Assembly: GCA_036850595.1 (NCBI GenBank)
Contig: CM072149.1
Span: forward strand, 1,340,001-1,404,000
DNA: 64,000 bases
Direction: 5' to 3'
From: Rhyacichthys aspro
Lineage: Eukaryota > Chordata > Actinopteri > Gobiiformes > Rhyacichthyidae
In this document: piece after piece, positions 63,901 to 64,000 of the stretch
Layout of the letters: each line of letters starts with the position of its first letter
Position numbering within the stretch: the stretch's first letter is position 1
Position numbers and translations under genes: made by a program
The notes under the pieces: model-generated
The model's input: only the letters and a program-made list of their open reading frames with translations
Told to the model about the DNA's origin: nothing
Databases searched by the model: none

Positions 63901-64000
63901 TAATACTGTTATGTGTTTACAAAGATACAAGGATTGATTTTTTTTTTTTTTTTCCCATAGTTGCTCTTTCCATCTGGGGCCTTTGTTAGGGCCGAGATCA
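51881..64000 (+). CDS. vwde: von Willebrand factor D and EGF domain-containing protein, 5' portion (11 exons, runs off window)
   Basis: Large secreted extracellular protein; in salamanders and fish vwde is reported as an appendage-blastema gene (family knowledge). Exons: 51881-51956, 55050-55228, 55787-56015, 58005-58061, 58132-58364, 59634-59723, 59805-59943, 61392-61609, 62985-63058, 63581-63860, 63961-64000 (cut by the edge). All junctions are GT-AG and all phases agree, giving an uninterrupted ~538 codons. Order: signal peptide (about 1-23), cysteine-rich uromodulin/GP2-type D8C domain (about 27-165, with APGWYRF and YCAK landmarks), a middle region with NSS and NNT glycosylation sequons at residues 269 and 359, and a VWD domain from about residue 418 (CYSLTDPHIITLDGRRYE...). 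The EGF repeats and the C-terminus lie beyond the window. The gene is head to head with kynu. No frame damage is seen. Confidence 0.95.
52096..52688 (-). mobile_element. hAT-like non-autonomous element, vwde intron 1 copy A
   Basis: Reverse-oriented full-length copy with perfect 8-bp duplications acataaag (52088-52095 and 52689-52696). It carries the longest 21-bp-unit array of the window, about 18 degenerate units read as ttggatttgaacaggtttta. Confidence 0.9.
53121..53735 (+). mobile_element. hAT-like non-autonomous element, vwde intron 1 copy B
   Basis: Same family, ends CACACATGTCAAAC...CACCACTG. Flanks gcttattg and gcttcaag share 5 of 8 positions, consistent with an older insertion. The interior array has about 14 units of 21 bp. 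Confidence 0.85.
53736..55049 (+). other. Remainder of vwde intron 1
   Basis: GC-balanced non-repetitive DNA at 53,880-54,170 and otherwise nothing recognised. The open frames carry no family signal. Confidence 0.4.
55050..55228 (+). CDS. vwde: vwde exon 2, first half of D8C domain
   Basis: Acceptor aaactccag, donor gtaagag. Begins ECHPGGHRILRNPYRSTDFD and continues to CDHSLAPGWYRF and MPTSCVE. The APGWYRF...MPT.C pattern is typical of the uromodulin-type cysteine-rich domain. Confidence 0.94.
55787..56015 (+). CDS. vwde: vwde exon 3, second half of D8C domain
   Basis: Acceptor gggtgtag, donor gtaacc. Encodes MNRCGTQAPVWLSLKDTPLP through CATWQF, CCLFRIPITVRNC and LLYYLQPTQGCMGYCAK. The cysteine pattern and APVWL match the D8C family. 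The exon ends in phase 1. Confidence 0.95.
56056..56647 (-). mobile_element. Tigger/pogo-like non-autonomous element with 41-bp repeat array, copy 2 in vwde intron 3
   Basis: Complete copy, flanked by TA on both sides. Terminal repeats CAGTGGTTCCTCGTTTATCG and, from the other end, CAGTTGTCCCTCGCTATAAC. It is inverted relative to copy 1 and contains the same 41-bp array and flanks. The transposase-like N-terminal segment is cut short after the complement of ACATTCTGCACCGACAAAGG. TA duplications and the CAGT start fit Tc1/mariner-Tigger. Confidence 0.85.
56359..56553 (-). repeat. Five 41-bp direct repeats with CCAAT boxes
   Basis: CCAAT cores at 56361, 56402, 56443, 56484 and 56525 with an exact 41-bp period. 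Copy number is the same as in the element at 37,358. Confidence 0.95.
57507..57915 (+). mobile_element. Short DNA transposon, 'CTTGAAA' family, copy 2 in vwde intron 3
   Basis: Homologous to 26,414-26,824 along its length: start CAGGGTTTGTACAGGTGCTT, shared ctgattgtgttgctttaat, cactcggtatat and aggtgcttgaaaaacatgaa. The right terminus is eroded after gaatttgaacttagaa. Confidence 0.75.
58005..58061 (+). CDS. vwde: vwde exon 4, short linker exon
   Basis: Acceptor ttgctccag, donor gtaagaaac. A 57-nt exon, DVGPRHCPPGEVASNGRCT, phase 1 to phase 1, with two Cys. It is separated from exon 5 by an intron of only 70 nt. Confidence 0.9.
58132..58364 (+). CDS. vwde: vwde exon 5
   Basis: Acceptor ctgttttccag, donor gtaatt. 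Encodes APIPPLPSRPVITSELIGH, then LRCSFATP, GFQVVWARHIG and LIEMDGVHFRLGET. It is the start of the region between the D8C and VWD domains, for which I recognise no named domain. Confidence 0.93.
58365..59633 (+). other. vwde intron 5
   Basis: 1.27-kb intron, mostly unique AT-rich sequence. No repeat recognised. Confidence 0.6.
59634..59723 (+). CDS. vwde: vwde exon 6
   Basis: Acceptor gactttacag, donor gtaacgc. Thirty codons in phase 0, FSCSVSAFSVNSSLSRSPP then KESESFYAGLK, with an NSS sequon at residue 269. Confidence 0.92.
59805..59943 (+). CDS. vwde: vwde exon 7
   Basis: Acceptor tttgctttag, donor gtcagt. Encodes FSPDSLNIAENSKEHEVMVY, then STVPVPCYEPDRSQCGVSVT, LSVHEP. Only 81 nt of intron separate it from exon 6. 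It ends in phase 1. Confidence 0.93.
60381..60860 (+). mobile_element. hAT-like non-autonomous element with long inverted repeat, vwde intron 7
   Basis: Left end CACACATGTCAAACTCAAGG is intact; the right end is lost in the poor sequence that follows. Units read ggatttgaacaagtttcagt on the left half and the complement on the right half. 60625-60655 and 60751-60781 are exact 31-bp reverse complements, and the similarity extends to arms of about 110-130 bp. Confidence 0.8.
60863..61135. other. Probable low-quality assembly stretch in vwde intron 7
   Basis: Long interrupted A runs pass abruptly to GC runs (ccccgcgggccccacacacc), then a purine-rich, homopolymer-inflated stretch unlike any neighbouring DNA. 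The missing right half of the hAT-like element should lie here. This looks like an assembly or consensus error rather than biology. Confidence 0.6.
61392..61609 (+). CDS. vwde: vwde exon 8
   Basis: Acceptor cgtccacag, donor gtaagta. Encodes DSLGPEASNVVLSHCQVELR, then PNTCNNTMCGRASFIVTAVT, DFTRDWNRASLIG and NYIPTSFK, with an NNT sequon at residue 359. It lies just right of the poor-quality stretch in intron 7 and is itself clean. Confidence 0.94.
61610..62984 (+). other. vwde intron 8
   Basis: 1.37-kb intron with no recognised repeat or internal exon. A T/G-rich patch lies at 62,100-62,130. Confidence 0.6.
62985..63058 (+). CDS. vwde: vwde exon 9, start of VWD domain
   Basis: Acceptor cccttcag, donor gtaacgt. 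Encodes VTVQDIPTSMCYSLTDPHII then TLDGR. The C-x-x-x-DPH-x-x-T-x-DG motif opens a von Willebrand D domain. It ends in phase 2. Confidence 0.95.
63581..63860 (+). CDS. vwde: vwde exon 10, core of VWD domain
   Basis: Acceptor tccggggcag, donor gtaggt. Encodes RYENHQTGSFVLYRSKARKF, then WDCGSRHYSAACNCGVAVRE, VAIFDMCDGQ and LTLKNLDDGV. The F-x-x-H/Y-x-TG-x-FVLY core and paired cysteines are typical of VWD. Confidence 0.95.
63961..64000 (+). CDS. vwde: vwde exon 11, truncated by the window edge
   Basis: Begins after a 14-T tract and cccatag acceptor and reads LLFPSGAFVRAEI in phase with exon 10, a continuation of the VWD domain. The remainder lies outside. Confidence 0.85.
   Translation, partial: MLFPSGAFVRAEI

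Overview
The window looks like nuclear DNA of a teleost fish. Genes are split by GT-AG introns, AT-rich non-coding sequence dominates, and decayed DNA transposons and 3' tails of fish-type non-LTR retrotransposons are common. Two protein-coding genes can be reconstructed exon by exon, and both lie in the right-hand 40%. The species cannot be told from the sequence.

Positions 1-39,350 hold no recognisable host gene. This stretch is a mosaic. It contains several copies of one hAT-like non-autonomous element carrying 21-bp direct repeats, other hAT, Tigger/pogo-like and LINE relics, simple repeats, and non-repetitive islands of raised GC that may be conserved regulatory DNA but cannot be proven so here.

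Positions 39,458-49,287 on the minus strand carry the complete coding region of kynu (kynureninase) in 13 exons. The reconstructed codon count gives residue-for-residue the human numbering of the active site (His102, Asp168, Asp250, Tyr275, Lys276, Asn333). Exon 12 is 2 nt shorter than the reading frame requires. This is either a real frameshift removing the last ~41 residues, including the Arg434 equivalent, or an assembly error. The introns hold a P2X7-like-domain transposon remnant, a hAT-like element, a Penelope-like remnant, a LINE tail with an AAAT microsatellite, and a 27-bp minisatellite.

Positions 51,881-64,000 on the plus strand carry the 5' part of vwde (von Willebrand factor D and EGF domain protein): signal peptide, uromodulin-type cysteine-rich (D8C) domain, a middle region and most of a VWD domain. 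The gene runs off the right edge in exon 11. Kynu and vwde are head to head with about 2.6 kb between start codons. Vwde introns contain three more copies of the hAT-like element, a Tigger-like element with a 41-bp CCAAT-box array, and a ~270-bp stretch at 60,863-61,135 that looks like low-quality assembly.

No tRNA, rRNA, CRISPR or prokaryotic features were seen. No convincing new biological system was found. The most useful leads are the kynu frameshift, the two CCAAT-array elements, the transposon-borne P2X7-like zinc module, and the size of the hAT-like element family in this small region.
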